Of a DNA stretch of 64,000 nt, positions 34,306 through 46,417 are shown piece after piece. This stretch comes from Thunnus maccoyii (lineage: Eukaryota; Chordata; Actinopteri; Scombriformes; Scombridae). A program made the translations under genes and the position numbers. The notes beneath the pieces are model-generated. The model was not told the DNA's origin and did not search any database. It worked only from the letters and a program-made list of their open reading frames with translations. Position 1 is the first letter of the stretch, and each line of letters begins with the position of its first letter. Location: the NCBI RefSeq assembly GCF_910596095.1, contig NC_056548.1, forward strand, positions 11,061,151-11,125,150, given 5' to 3'.

Positions 34306-34358
34306 GGGGCTTTGCAGCACAGTCGAGGATGCTATCCCCCAGATGGTGACTTTCGCAG
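34306..34358 (+). other. probable 5' UTR exon of the FAM163B-like gene, with uORF
   Basis: A 53-bp segment is bounded by a strong acceptor (TTTTCTTCCTTTCCCAG) and a strong donor (CGCAG|GTAAGT). It contains a six-codon upstream ORF at 34329-34349 (ATG...TGA). A second ATG at 34343 would run out of frame across the main start if spliced to 46396. The exon status is inferred from splice signals alone. Confidence 0.5.
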
Positions 34359-35494
34359 GTAAGTTGAGTGTTTTTATTCTTGCTACACGCTCACTGTTTT
34401 GCTACAGCACAGGTCAAAAGGAAGGCAGCTATAAACCTTTTTGCCACAAGCTTCTTCCAGTGGTGTCTGATCTCTGCTCTGCACAGGGATTCTGCTCTGG
34501 GCGAAATGTGTAAGTGCTCACTTATGTTTTAGCTCTTATATCCTCAACTGGGGTTTGGATTTCAGTTTTCTATTTTTTTTTTCTGCATAGAATTAACCCC
34601 TGCCCTGGCAGGCAATCTAGTTCTTAAGTAGCTTGTTCAAGTGTAAAAGATCCAGAATAAATAACACTGAGGTAATTATGACACAAGGTAATCACTCCAA
34701 ATACAAAAAAGAGACCAGAATGGGGGTACGCGTTGTCAGTCAAATGGAAAAAACGGATGACTGAATTCCGTTTAGACTATCTGAAAATGAAATCATCTAC
34801 TTTTCCTCCCCCCCTCCGTTTTTTCTCTCTCGCTCCTCGCCGCCTTTGTTCCCTCCTGCCTTGGCAGTGGGTGTCTCTGTCCTAGATGCGGATGTGTTCC
34901 TCTTCTCACACGCTGAGATGAGTGCTTTCAGAGGCGGACAAGGCAGAAAGTCCCAATTTTACTACCTGGCTAAATTGCCCTGTGATGGAAAAATGTTGTT
35001 ATAGGAATGATACTTGAATAATTGAAGCCCCTGGGCTTTAAAATTGCAGGCACTCACTGTGATTTCCAGCACAAAGTCGGAGGCCACCTCAACGAAATAT
35101 TCATATCATTATTTAAGAATGGATATATCAAGGACCCTCTCAGGTACTGCCACCCTCGCTCTCCATCGCTCTCCTTCACCCTCTGCGTAAGCTCTCTGTT
35201 TCCTTCTCTCAGCTCCTCTATTTCTTCTCTTTGAAAAGAATCCATATTCATCCACATAATGACTTACTTTTATCAATGTAATCTGTCTAATGTCTACTTA
35301 AAAAGGAGCTTAAAAAGAAACGCTGATGAGTTTCAGCTTTCAGCTTTAAATATAACATAATACCTCTCTCACATAGTTAAATTCGTCTATTTGTCTGCAA
35401 TGATACGGGATAATGAGAAAAAATGAAATGATAAGGACGCCTATCTAAAGGGATTTCAAGGAGACACTCTAAAGAATATATAGAATAGAATAAA

Positions 35495-35725
35495 GCTGCT
35501 ACAATTAGTTGCTTAGTCAATCGACAGGGAATTTGTCAGTTTCAGTCATTTATCAAGTAAAATTGCTAAACATTTGTTGGTTCCAGGTTCTCAAAAAATA
35601 CGAAGGTTTGCTGCTTTTCTTTGTTTTATCTCAATGCAAATATCTTTGAACTTTGGTGGACAGAATTCAAGATTTAAAAGATATTTTATGTACTTTGGGC
35701 TCTTTGGGAATTTGTGATAGACTTT
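35495..35725. mobile_element. degraded hAT-type MITE
   Basis: Begins CTGCTACAATTAGTTGCTTA GTCAATCGACAGG, a variant of the 'gctgcaactaa...gattaatcgaca' terminus seen at 9464. It continues with an AT-rich body containing CAAGATTTAAAAGATATTTT and ends near AAACTGACATTTT. The boundaries are approximate. Confidence 0.5.
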
Positions 35726-35749
35726 TTAAAAACTGACATTTTTTAGCTA

Positions 35750-36195
35750 GAGTCAGAATAGAGTTAGCTTAGCATAAAGACTAGAAACAGGGGAAAACTT
35801 GTACAAAGTTGAGAAAATCTGGGGTTTATACTGTGTTATGTGCTGAACTATTTCTTTGCTGGGAGCAGTGACTTCCTGGAGTCTCTGCTGGTTGCCTGGC
35901 ACTCCTGACTAAGAAATAATCCAGCACATAATCCCCAATGAAACCACAATGTATTGCTTTTACACTTTTTTAAACAGATTAAACAAGAGATGTAACATTT
36001 TAATTAGCTTTAGAGATGCTGGTAGGTGGATTTTGTTACCTTCGGAGCCACACTAACTGTTTCCACCTGTGTGTCTTTGTGCTAAACTAAGCTAATCTGT
36101 TGCTGATTCCAGCATCATATTGAATGGACAGATGTGAGAGAGGTATCTCTTTCATCTGACTCTCATCAAGAAAACAAGTGTTTCCCAAAATGTCG
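35750..36195 (+). repeat. dispersed repeat, family 3, copy 1
   Basis: Contains GTTAGCTTAGCATAAAGACT, AGAAACAGGGGAAAAC, TTTAGAGATGCTGGTAGGTG, CTTCGGAGCCACACTAACTG, TGCTAAACTAAGCTAATC and GTTTCCCAAAATG in order. Shorter copies occur at 41765-41855 (inverted) and 45815-45960. This is a frequent percomorph repeat, with no coding potential. Confidence 0.75.
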
Positions 36196-36743
36196 ACCTA
36201 CTCTTTTAACTTTAGTTAAAGTTGAGTTTTCTAATTCAATTTTCATCTCTAATTTTCATGGTTCACTCAGGCATCACATGGGAGAAAAAGCTCCTATTGA
36301 TCACCACATCATCCCACGTAAAACATCCAAGGGAAGCAGTGTTTTTCGCCTTTCCAGTTTTCGATCAGGGATACATTTGGCAGGGGATGTATAAGCGTGT
36401 GAGCTGAATGTGTGCATACATATATACATAGCAGGCATTCACGTGCATGCTCGTGTGTCTCTGTGCATTCGCATTTAACTGACTGTTAGGCTGGTTTCGT
36501 TTCCCACAGAGAAAACAAATTAAAATATGACACCTCTCTCAGCTGCCTCTCATCTCCTGCTTTTCACTTGCCTGTCAAGAGACGACAAAACCGCTAAATA
36601 TAGTTCCACAAGTGGAGTGTGAAACCTCTTAACCTTGCCCAACATTTTTAACATCATAAAGGCTGAAACAAGATGATGTTATGGTAGCCGGAACAGAAGT
36701 GTAATCATCTCATCAATCATCTGTTTATGAGTGTGTTTGAAGG

Positions 36744-36746
<3 letters not shown>

Positions 36747-36774
<28 letters not shown>
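36747..36774. repeat. (GA)n microsatellite
   Basis: About 14 GA units in the large intron of the FAM163B-like gene. Confidence 0.95.
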
Positions 36775-36779
<5 letters not shown>

Positions 36780-36939
36780 CTAGAAAAGGAGAATGTGTCC
36801 TCATCTGTACAAATAGAGTTGGATGATATCAAAATTATGACATTTAAAACTTTTTTCCGCCTTAAAGAGTGGAACAAATTAAAAGGTGACAGAAATAAAG
36901 GAAAAACCTGAATAAATGACCTATAGAAACCTAATGAAT

Positions 36940-37190
36940 GCAGATGCCTCCATACAGGGGGTGTCACTGAATGATTTGAAGAGCTTGAAAATTATATGCT
37001 ACATGCCTCACTGTCACCAGATCTCAACCCAACTGATCAACAACTGATTAGATCAACATGTTAAAGAGCTCTCTCCACCTTCCAGCATCATCAAAACACC
37101 AAATAAAGGAATATCTTTGTGTTCATCTAGCAGGGCTCCAGAGGCTTGTTGGACCAATAAAGTCCTGGACTTATTTCCACTGTTGTCTCT
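36940..37190 (+). mobile_element. fragment of a Tc1/mariner-like transposase region
   Basis: The stretch GTCACCAGATCTCAACCCAA translates to SPDLNP, the conserved block before the last catalytic acidic residue of Tc1/mariner transposases. TCTCCACCTTCCAGCATCAT and AAACACCAAATAAAGGAATA follow in the order I recognise from a common teleost element. Stops and missing flanks show it is a fossil. Confidence 0.6.
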
Positions 37191-37689
37191 GATGTTTTCC
37201 CAGTACACAGATCTTAATCAAGATGCAGGCAGCATCTGTGTCTGACCTAAAATAATGATCTAAAAAACTGAAACATAAAAGCAGGCAATCATTAAAAAAA
37301 AAAAACAAGAAGCAAACAAGTTTCAAAGTATCTTAGATACCAAAAGAAAATCACATCATGAAAGGCAACAGTTGTATGACGTTATTCTATGTGCAAACAT
37401 CAGTGCATTTAAAGATAAAAATAAAACAATGCATTATGAGATATTTACATTCTATGTTGGAGATCTATCTAGCTTAACCTTATGTATTTTTTTCCTTTAA
37501 TTTTGCACCTATCTGTATATGGAGAAGCAGATGAATCCCTTCACTTTTTCTTACATTATTAACAAGGTTTCAGTCTTCAGACTTTCTTCAGCTAAAATGA
37601 TTAAAATTAGATATTTATTTTACCTGATGAAGGTCCGAGGACTGAAATGTTTTAATTAAGCAAGAACAAGTGATCGAAACAGTGCAGGA

Positions 37690-37862
37690 TGACACACCTT
37701 GGTAACCTACTGGTTAAGACACATGTCACATGACCACAGTGGTTTGAATCCAGTAAACCTTTGTGGCATGTTACCCCTGTCTCTCTCTCCCCCTCCTTCA
37801 TTTCCTGTCATCTCTCCACTGTCGCTATAATAAAAAGGAATATTATGCCCTCCAAAAAATAT
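37690..37862 (+). mobile_element. tRNA-derived SINE
   Basis: GGTAACCTACTGGTTAAGAC is an A-box-like start. GGTTTGAATCC at 37741-37751 is a near-consensus B box. A GGCATGTTACCCCTGTCTCT to CCTGTCATCTCTCCACTGTC body and an AT-rich tail follow. It is related to the copy at 5268-5400. Confidence 0.8.
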
Positions 37863-40299
37863 ACAGCATGTGTATAAAAAAAAAAGAAAGAGTGCAGGAT
37901 TCTTTGATTTGTTCACAGTTAAACGTTTTTGATCCTGATAATAAGACTTTATGGGAAATGGTCTCTCTTCTGTATGCCCATAATATGACAAACTGATACT
38001 CAATTCAATTTTCTTTGCTCAACAGCTCTCCACACGAGAAAAACAAAAACATCAATATCTCATTATGTGGGTGTCATTATGTCATTAGCTGAAATCATTT
38101 TCTAAAACAGTAAGCTATCATCATATCATCATGATACAAATCCACTGAGAATGAACGAGCAATTATATTGATCATCACGGTTCATCACACTCAGAGTTGT
38201 TAGTTGGAGTGACAGCGTTGCCGACAGCAAAGGTCTCTCTCTCTCTCACACACCACTTATTGTTGCCTTCATGCTGCCTTCAAAATCCCTTCAAATCTCA
38301 TGGACGCACATGGTCCTCGGCATTTCTCTCGTACAGTGAGGAATGGGATCCTTGAAGCTCACTTGACAGACACAGTCTTACTGGTCACCTGGGACTTGTA
38401 CGCTTAATGGCTTAAAGGAGGTTTTGTGTTCAGGAAATCAGATGCCTGTTGGCTCTGCCGAGACTGCCTCATCCCTCTTCATTTCTCGTCCAAGTCAGTG
38501 ACTGATGGGATTTCTGGCAGATCCTCTAACTCCTTTCAGGCCCCAGTTTAATCTAAGGGTTCTTATATGTGCATGTTTGCTCAGATTTGTGTTTGCTTGT
38601 TTCCCAGTTGAACCAGACAGCTCTGAACCCACTGAGAGTCATATATGAATTGCGTTGGTTAAGATACTCTGACAGCATTAGAGTTGAGTCTCCCAACCTG
38701 TGTCGCTTGGCCTCTTTATCTCTCCACTCTGTTGGAAACTCTCTAAACTGAGACTTTACCTCGACGCTCCCTTTCTGGCATAATTTGGCTGCATGTTAGT
38801 CAAAATCACTTATTTTAGCTTGTAGAAAAATTCCATTGTTGTGTCTGTGTTGATACACAAACAGAGCAGTTCATAATTTCTGCATAAATGTGCTATAGTA
38901 GCTTCAGCAGTGTAACACAGGATCATGCCATGAGAGCCAAAGGAATTAAATTGATAGACCAAGAGGGAAATGATGTACAGTGTGGTGAGAGAGGAGGAAT
39001 TTGCTGAAAGAGTGAATGGGAGGAAGTAAGAAGGAGATATGGAGGAGAGGGAGGACTGAGGAGACACAGATAGTGAGCGAGAGAGAGAGAGAGGAGATGA
39101 AGAGATGGAGAAAAGAGGAGCAAGAGAGACTTCACAACGCTTTTAACGACATTATCGTGGCCCGTGGTGTATATAATTTAGTATGATGACGCAATGGAGG
39201 AACTGCACAAGGGGAGATGTCTTTGAGGGAGGCTCACATGCTCATTTCAACAAATAGACTCACATTTCTCCTTGTGATTGTGACACTGGTTTAAAATTGC
39301 CAAAAATGCAGGTGCATTCAGTGTCAAATGTTTAGATTTATCTACCTGTGTGCAAACCATTTTGCAACTACATTTTGTTCGCTTTCAGAGTCAGAAAGCA
39401 GAAAGAGACAAACAAAGAAAAGCCTTCTGGGTAGATTTCACTGTAAGCTGGGGAACATGTGTCAGGCAGGAGACAAACCACCCAACCCTAGAGTAACATT
39501 TATTTTAACCTGCTGGCTGAGATTTGCTAGTTATGACAAGAAGTGCCAGAATGTTTAAACCATTTCATTCGGCAGTAAGACTCATATTCACTGCAAATTA
39601 CCAGCCCTCGGATGCGCATGGCTTTTAAAAAAATTACATCAATACTCCAGTAATGAGAAAGAACCTTTTTTTACCAATTTAATTGGGATAATTAAATGTT
39701 GTTCTTACACTGAGAAATATCTGGGTGTTTTATTAAATCATCTCGAACAGTAAATAAACAGTCATCTGGTGTTGTAATTAGGGTAATGGTAGTACTTAAA
39801 ATGTAGCATTTTCTAGCCTGAACTCAGCTGTGTAAATTAGTTTAAGTGTGTGTCAAAATCATGTGTTTTATATTGTCATTTAAAAGGCCAGTTTCTCTGA
39901 GTGCATTAACGCTTGGGTTAACTACCATGCAGAAAGAGGATTTGTGTTTATTTGGTATTTCAATGCGACTGCCAGTGAAAGGAAATCAAAGCGTCTGTGC
40001 ACATATTCTATCTCTATTGCACACAGCCAATTTATTACTTTCTGTCAGATAAACTGGCTCTTAAGGTCCATTAGAGGCTAGACAGAACATTTGCTGTGTG
40101 TGCGCACGCCTTCATTTCTTTTCATTTACAACATTTTTGCTCCTGTGTGCCAATCAGAGGTTTTAGTTTTGCAAACTTCAAGAATTTAGAAATCCCAACT
40201 CGTGACTATAATTTGACTGTATGTGTGTGTATTAACTTATATATTTTTGTGCCTTTAACCTGGCTTATATGCTCTCGCCACTTCTCAACAGCATATTAA

Positions 40300-40800
40300 A
40301 GGATGGGTTCACAATTTGTCAGTCAGGTACCCATATGAACAGTGAAAGAGGTTTTCCTCACTGTAATCATTGCTCCTGTTCATACTGGCTATTAAAAGAT
40401 CCCCTTCAAATGTGCTTTCAGTGTAAGTGATGGGGACCAAAATCCACAGTGTATCCACAGTCATTTTGTGCAAAAAAGTTTATCAGAAGAATGTATTAGG
40501 CTTCAGCAGTCTGAGTTAGACATATCGAGTGGATATCTGCCACATTTACATTTCTTTTTAGCATCAAATTCCCTCTTTGTGTTTCCTTGGACAGTGTTTC
40601 CCTGTTGAGTTGTGGTGAAAGTATAGTAACAAAAAGAGGGACTTTGGCACTAAAAAGATTGAAAGCGTTGAAAGATATCTATTTGATTTGACTCATTTAG
40701 TCGAATGAAACCTCATATTAGCTACAGATAAACTTTTAAATACATTTTTGCACAGAAGGAGCAATGGTTAGTATGAACAGGAGGGATGATTATGACATGA
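40300..40800 (+). repeat. dispersed repeat, family 2, copy 2
   Basis: GGATGGGTTCACAATTTGTC, ATTGCTCCTGTTCATACTGG, TATTAAAAGATCCCCTTCAA, CAAAATCCACAGTGTATCCA and GTTTATCAGAAGAATG appear in order, then a mirrored 3' part with AATACATTTTTGCACAGAAG. It is the longest of three copies in the window. Confidence 0.75.
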
Positions 40801-41764
40801 AAATGTTCATTTGGGCTCCTGACTATTGTTTTAAGATAGACTTAAAAAGCTGTGAGCATGTCCTTTAACTTGCATGTATTTTGTGAATTGTGTAGGACAT
40901 TCATCTTTACTTATTATACTGTGTTTCCTAATGACTGTATCAGTATGCAGTGTATACTACCTAGGGTGATCACATGATTACAATTAGCTATTCAACTTTG
41001 AGAGTCTCTGTTGAATTGGTCACAGAAGTCTTAAATGACAAAAGATGCACGTACAAATCAGATTTAGTATGCTGAAACTGTACTGCACATATGCATATAA
41101 CATGCTGGCCATATGGTTAGTGTGCACAGTAGTTGCTGCTGCATTCAGCATGCTAATACATCTACACCCTGAGTGTCTGTTTCCCATCCAGAGTGATCCT
41201 GTTGGAATTCAGTCACACTGTAGTAGTGCATCTGGTCATGTACAATTTTTGCATATAGTTTATATTAGATAGTTTATAGATTTATGTTATTCCAGATACA
41301 ATACCTATGCAATAGCTGTCTGATATTATGCTAGTGCTGCTTTCCACCATTTCATATCATTGTAATTGAATATTTTTTGGGTTTTTAGACTGTTGATGAG
41401 ATGATGACCTGCTGCTATATTTCTCTGTTATGCTAACCATTTCCTCTTGACAGAAACCTCTTTCTCTTCCTGTAGGAGTTCCAGCGAGAGGAGGTTTTGA
41501 GAGTAACACTCCACAGGCCTGTCATGGTTTCCTACCTTTTCACACTAATCCATCTCTGCATCTCCTGCTGTCTTCTAATGTAAGTGTCCTTCTCGGTTGG
41601 TAGAGCGCAGACAATAATACTAATAACCTCTGAAAACAACATATTATTAGCCACAAAGATATTGTGAGAAATTTAAGGGAAAAGAGAATGATACCTGTTG
41701 GTGTGTTGTGTACAAAGCTGCAGCCAAGACACAATTAAGTCAACTTATAGAAAGGAAGCAGAGA

Positions 41765-41855
41765 AAAAGCCTGAGCCAAGCTCTGTCCAAGTTCAAATAT
41801 ATATTAGCACTTCTAAAGCTCACTTATTAATATGTTGTATCACATTTGCTTAAAG
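41765..41855 (-). repeat. dispersed repeat, family 3, copy 2 (inverted)
   Basis: CTGAGCCAAGCTCTGTCCAA, GCACTTCTAAAGCTCACTTA and ATGTTGTATCACATTTGCTT are the reverse-orientation landmarks of the family copy at 35750-36195. It abuts the next repeat at 41856. Confidence 0.65.
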
Positions 41856-42597
41856 GTAGAGTCAGTCATTCTGGAGAAAGATATTGTTGATATTTGAACT
41901 AAACACCCAAACACCCTCCCTTCATGCTCCTTCAGAAGCTCCGCCCCCCAAATTCATGGACACGCATCACCAAGGCAACGACCTAAAGAGAAATATGGCA
42001 GAATCTAGAGCGATGCGTCAGCTGTAGAGTCATTTCTGTTCCTCTCACACATTATCACAAGCAGAAAAAAAAAGTCTCATGTGAGCACAACAGTCCATCC
42101 ACACTCTCCACCGATACATTGATACAGTTAATAGGTCGAAAACACATATACAACGGGATATTTGTGCGATTTAAACAGCTGCCTGCTCAGATTACGCTTC
42201 ACTGAATGTGACAGAAACAGACACGGAGTTAAAAAAATGCGGGGGGTTTCTGTGAGACTGTCTTGGATTCAGTGTAGATTGATACTCTCCAATTCGCCAG
42301 CCTTCCCCCACCATTCAGTGGGTGCTGGAGAAGGAAGACTGTCATGTCCTCACACAGACAGCTGCTCTGATGACTTCCCCTGTCCTGTGCACAAGCATGA
42401 AAACCCCCTGCTGCTTATTGGCCAGAGTAGTATTGTGTAGCTCGCTCCGAGCCACTGTGTTTACATGCCCGTTTACAGAGCTAGTGCTGTGTATGAACAC
42501 CAGATTTTTTTCCGCTCAGTTTAATCTGCAGGAGTTTCTGAAGGCTTGTGCAACATGTTTTTCTGTCACGGAGGAAATAAAGTCATAACGAGCGAAA
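41856..42597 (+). repeat. unclassified repeat interrupted by the hAT insertion
   Basis: Starts AAGGTAGAGTCAGTCATTCT GGAGAAAG, a terminus I associate with a common teleost non-autonomous repeat, and runs to GAGCGAAA, where the hAT element begins. The flank resumes at 45497. No coding sequence is recognised, although open frames occur at 42162-42588. Confidence 0.45.
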
Positions 42598-45496
42598 CAA
42601 TGGCATAGCTGCAGGTGTGCCAGGGTGTACCTGTGCCACTCAAAGAGGCAGCTGGTACACCTAAAAATCAGATGCACTATGACTTTTAGTTATAGCCTTG
42701 CTAAAATGTTTTATTCATAAATTAGGCTATTATGGTCTAAATATAGTAATTGTTAATTTTAAAATAAGTTGAAAATTAAAAATAACATCTACCGTTATGC
42801 ACAGCCTGCCTATCAATCAAATTTTAAAAGTTTTTTTGAAGGTTTAGGACCTGTGACCCCAGAAAGCATCCCTGGAGACTAGCAGTGTAAATAGTAAACA
42901 ATACAATTCCTGCAACTAATGCTAGAATATATTCTAGCTGCTAGTTTATCAAAATGAAACAAAGCTCACTGTTTAACTCCTCCAGACCTCGCATTAATGA
43001 CCAGCTGCACACATGGCCTACAACAGCCGAGGAGGATGTTTATCCATCACCCTCACCCTCAACAAAGTGCAACTCCTTCGGCACTGGCGCCTGCGGACAT
43101 AGAATCAGAGGATGCAGAAATGACTAACTCTACAGATCTCTCAGCAGTAGATGAACCTGCATACCAGCCCAAATTTCGTGCTTTCCCAGTCACCCAGTCA
43201 GTGGAAAGAGCCGGAGTGTTTCAGCTAAATGGCATGACCGGTACAGTTGGCTAGAGTATAGCATTAAACTGGATGCTCTATTTTTGCCAACTTTGCCGCC
43301 ATTTTAACATTGATGTCAAGGAGGACAGATTTAGCCAAGCAGGACTGAGAGACTGGAGGCATCTTGTTCAGTTTTATATAAAACACAAAGCTAGTAAAGC
43401 CCGTGCTGCTGCTATGACCAGACACAAAGGTTTCATGGACATTAAAAGGGCTGGAAAATCATCAGGAATGCATCAGGTCACAAAAGACAAACAGGAGCAG
43501 TTCACTTACTTTATTGAAAGAAACCAGGCACAAGGGAGACACAGAAAGCATGAACAGAGGAAACTTTCTTGAATTGTTTGAACCGATTTGTGCGTATGAC
43601 CCCGAGATAAAAATGCTCCTTGATGAGCTTCCAAGTTATACAAAAATGATGAGCCCTGACATTCAAAACAACCTCCTTGAAGCTGCAGCATCGCTTCTCC
43701 TACAGAAAATCAAAGCGGAAATGCATGCACAGACTGACACCTATTATGCAGTTTTAGCTGACGGATACAAAGACCTCTCGAAGAAGGACTAATAGCTGTC
43801 TGTGTGAGGTATGTGCATGATGGCAATCTGAGAGAGAGAAAGCTGTCAGATTTGTTGCAAAAGAGGATATGACATCCTCTGACATTGCCAACAAAATTTT
43901 GGAAGTGCTGGAACCGCTGCAGCTGGACCCTGGATTGTATGCAGGTTTCAGTTTTGACCGGGTGTCATCACGTCAGGTGGGAAACCTGGGGTGCAAGTGC
44001 TGCTCAAAAAATCTTTCCCCCATACAGTGTATGAACATTCGCCCTGCTTTAATCTCATGAGTTTGACAGCTTTGAAAGAGTCTCCTACTGTGGCCACTTT
44101 TTGATGTTTTAAATTCACTGCACCATTTCATGACTGGAGCCAACAGACAAGCACGATTTCTACACATCCAAAAAGAGCTTCACCCCAACAGACACTGTCT
44201 TGAGCTTGTGTGTTTCACAGATATTAGACAGAGTTCAAAGTCTGAGGCTGTCAGTGGAGTTTTGACTTTATATGACATCGTATTAGAAACACTGAGTGAG
44301 TTTGCAGAAGGCTCTGGCCAGACCAAAATAGACACTGAGTCTCTCTTGCAGCAAATACAGAACAAGAAATTCATCTTTCTCCTTGTGGCATTCTCTAAGC
44401 TGTTCAGGGCCAGTGATTTTGCGACAAAAGGCCTACAGTCTCCATCTGCTTCAGAAACTAATTGCATCCATGTGATTGAGGGCCTCATAGAAACTTTTGC
44501 TACATTTAGGAATAATTTGAATTTAGGGAATTTGAGAGAATCATCATGCTTACTGATGATGTCATGAAGAAAAATGATGTGCAGAATTGGTTAGTTACAG
44601 GTGCTGGTAACAGGAAATTACCTTCCAGGTTTGCTGAATTGCATGCAACCTCTACAGTGGGCAGGTCTGCGCCCATTAGGAGTGACTTGGATTTGCATTC
44701 ATTGTGGATTTCAATTCTTGACAGACAGCTTATGAAACTTAACCGTTTTCAGTGCAACTCCAAGTAAGCATTACTATATGGACTTGTAGTGGAAGGGCCT
44801 GAACTAACAGTATTTGGGCAACTGATCAAACAAAAGGTGAATGGCGGTCACTTATACCTGTCCATGATTGAAGTCTTAGACTCATGTGATAAAGGCGTAT
44901 TCCCCAACACGGTCAGTTTACTTCGTGTTTTGATTACATTGCCTGTTACAAGCTGTTCCATGGAGCGCCTGTTCTCAACAGTCAGCAGGATAAAGTCCAG
45001 CAGCAGAGCAACCATGCTCACAGGAAGACTAATAACCTCATTGCTGGCGTTTGAAGGAGAACTTAAAGAGACTTTGGAGTCTAATGAAATAACTGAATCA
45101 TTTAAGGCCAAGTGACACCATCTTACCCTTTAAGCTTGCACAGGTTGTCTGTGTCCCAATAAAGTTTAATGTAAATGTCATTTGGGGGAATGCTGTGTAG
45201 GCCTATGAGCCGTGGTTAATTCATCAGATTCAGTTCTAGTTTTGCCTAGTTGTTATCTATTCTATTATAGGCCTATTTTGTTTTATTTGATAAGCCTATA
45301 AAGAACGATTGCACTGTGACATTTAAAATAACAATCAAAGAATGGACTGTGCAATGACTAAAGCACTTTTTATACTGTGTTATGGCTATGTTATAGGCAA
45401 GCCTATATGGAGAGTAATGGTTGTAGAGAAAATTAGATGTGGCACACCCAGTTTTTCTGATGCACACCCACAGTCTTTTTTCTGGTCACGCTAGTG
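42598..45496 (+). mobile_element. hAT-superfamily DNA transposon, 2.9 kb, inactive
   Basis: The element encloses a broken hAT transposase. The proposed ends are CAATGGCATAGC and, inverted from the right, CACTAGCGTGAC; they share a CAnTnGCnTnnC-like pattern. They are flanked by GAGCGAAA (42590-42597) and GAGTGAAA (45497-45504), a 7/8-matching octamer pair that fits the 8-bp target duplication made by hAT elements. Further subterminal similarity includes GGTGTGCC near the left end and GGCACACC near the right. Confidence 0.75.
42997..45115 (+). pseudogene. hAT transposase pseudogene (TTF-type zinc finger to hATC domain)
   Basis: Reading across frames gives, in order: an N-terminal region with PKFRAFPVTQ; a TTF/ZMYM1-type zinc-binding block with CQLCRHFNIDVKEDRF and DWRHLVQFYIKHKASKA (43273-43572); FLELFEPICAYDPEIK and DIQNNLLEAAA (43514-43792); the catalytic-core start with SSDIANKILEVLEPLQLDPG and a SFD motif (43869-44060); MTGANRQARFLHIQKELHPN (44130-44567); and the C-terminal hATC dimerisation block with LLRVLITLPVTSCSMERLFS (44789-45115). 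Frameshifts near 43199, 43275, 43550, between 43792 and 43869, near 43980-44130 and around 44550, plus stop codons, inactivate it. It resembles ZMYM1/ZNF862-like transposase-derived proteins. Confidence 0.9.
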
Positions 45497-45814
45497 GAGT
45501 GAAATCAACAGCGAGGACAGAATCAACTGTAGCACAGCCAAGATATTTACATTCTGCTTTAGAGGAACTATTTCACTTTTATGAGGAAAAAAAGGCTTCA
45601 AAGATGAGGACTGTCTTCTAGAAATTCTCCCAGCAGTGTGAAAGTGTGCTGTATCTTCAAAAAGTCTTTTTCCAAAAACAGTTTATCCGTCCGCTTCTCA
45701 CTTTTCTGCAAGCTGTTTCCGGCTGTTGTGCGGGTTGTCACACTGTCGCAACAAGGCCCTGGGAAGTCACTGCACCCAGCCGTTATTTGCTAAATAATAG
45801 TAACACCTTGTTTG

Positions 45815-45960
45815 TGTACAGATTAAACATGCACTGTGTTAATTAGTGAGCTTTACAGGTGTCAGTAGGGAAAGTCTGAACTTCGGACAGAACCAGGCTA
45901 GCTGTTTCCCCCCAGTCTTCCAGTCTTTGTGCTAAGCTAAGCTAACTGACTCCCAGGTCT
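45815..45960 (+). repeat. dispersed repeat, family 3, copy 3
   Basis: GTTAATTAGTGAGCTTTACA, CTTCGGACAGAACCAGGCTA, GCTGTTTCCCCCCAGTC and TTTGTGCTAAGCTAAGCTAA match the family copy at 35750-36195. Confidence 0.75.
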
Positions 45961-46417
45961 TGCAGACATAAAACACCTTACTGAGACACTTAAAGTGAGT
46001 TTTTCTGTTAATGTATCATCCATCTGTTTCCGTGAGGCCTGAAACAACCCCAGCTGTCTGATAACAGCTGCATGATAACCAACTAGTTACAACATATTTC
46101 ATCAGTTGCAGTTACATCATGATGGTACATGAATATACTAATTCAGCCTACATTGGTTATCTTTGCAGGCAATATAGAAACCTTTGTTGGACATAAGTAT
46201 GCTGAATATTCTTTAGCAAATTTTAAGTATGATCTCCAGCTCTGTCAAATCCACTGTGGCCGCGTAATAGGCTCATTCACATTCTTCTTTTGCTACTCTT
46301 CTTCTTTTCTCTGTTTTCATATTTCCATCTCTGTTGGTCCCCATCTCTCCGCCTCTCTATTGCTTTCATCTTTCTCTGTATTGCTCCCTCTGAAGGGTTT
46401 GATGGAGAGCTGGTCGA

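Noticed and set aside
42997-45115. hAT transposase as a domesticated host gene
   Set aside because: Multiple frameshifts and stops, plus a target-site-like duplication around intact element ends, fit a dead transposon rather than a conserved gene.
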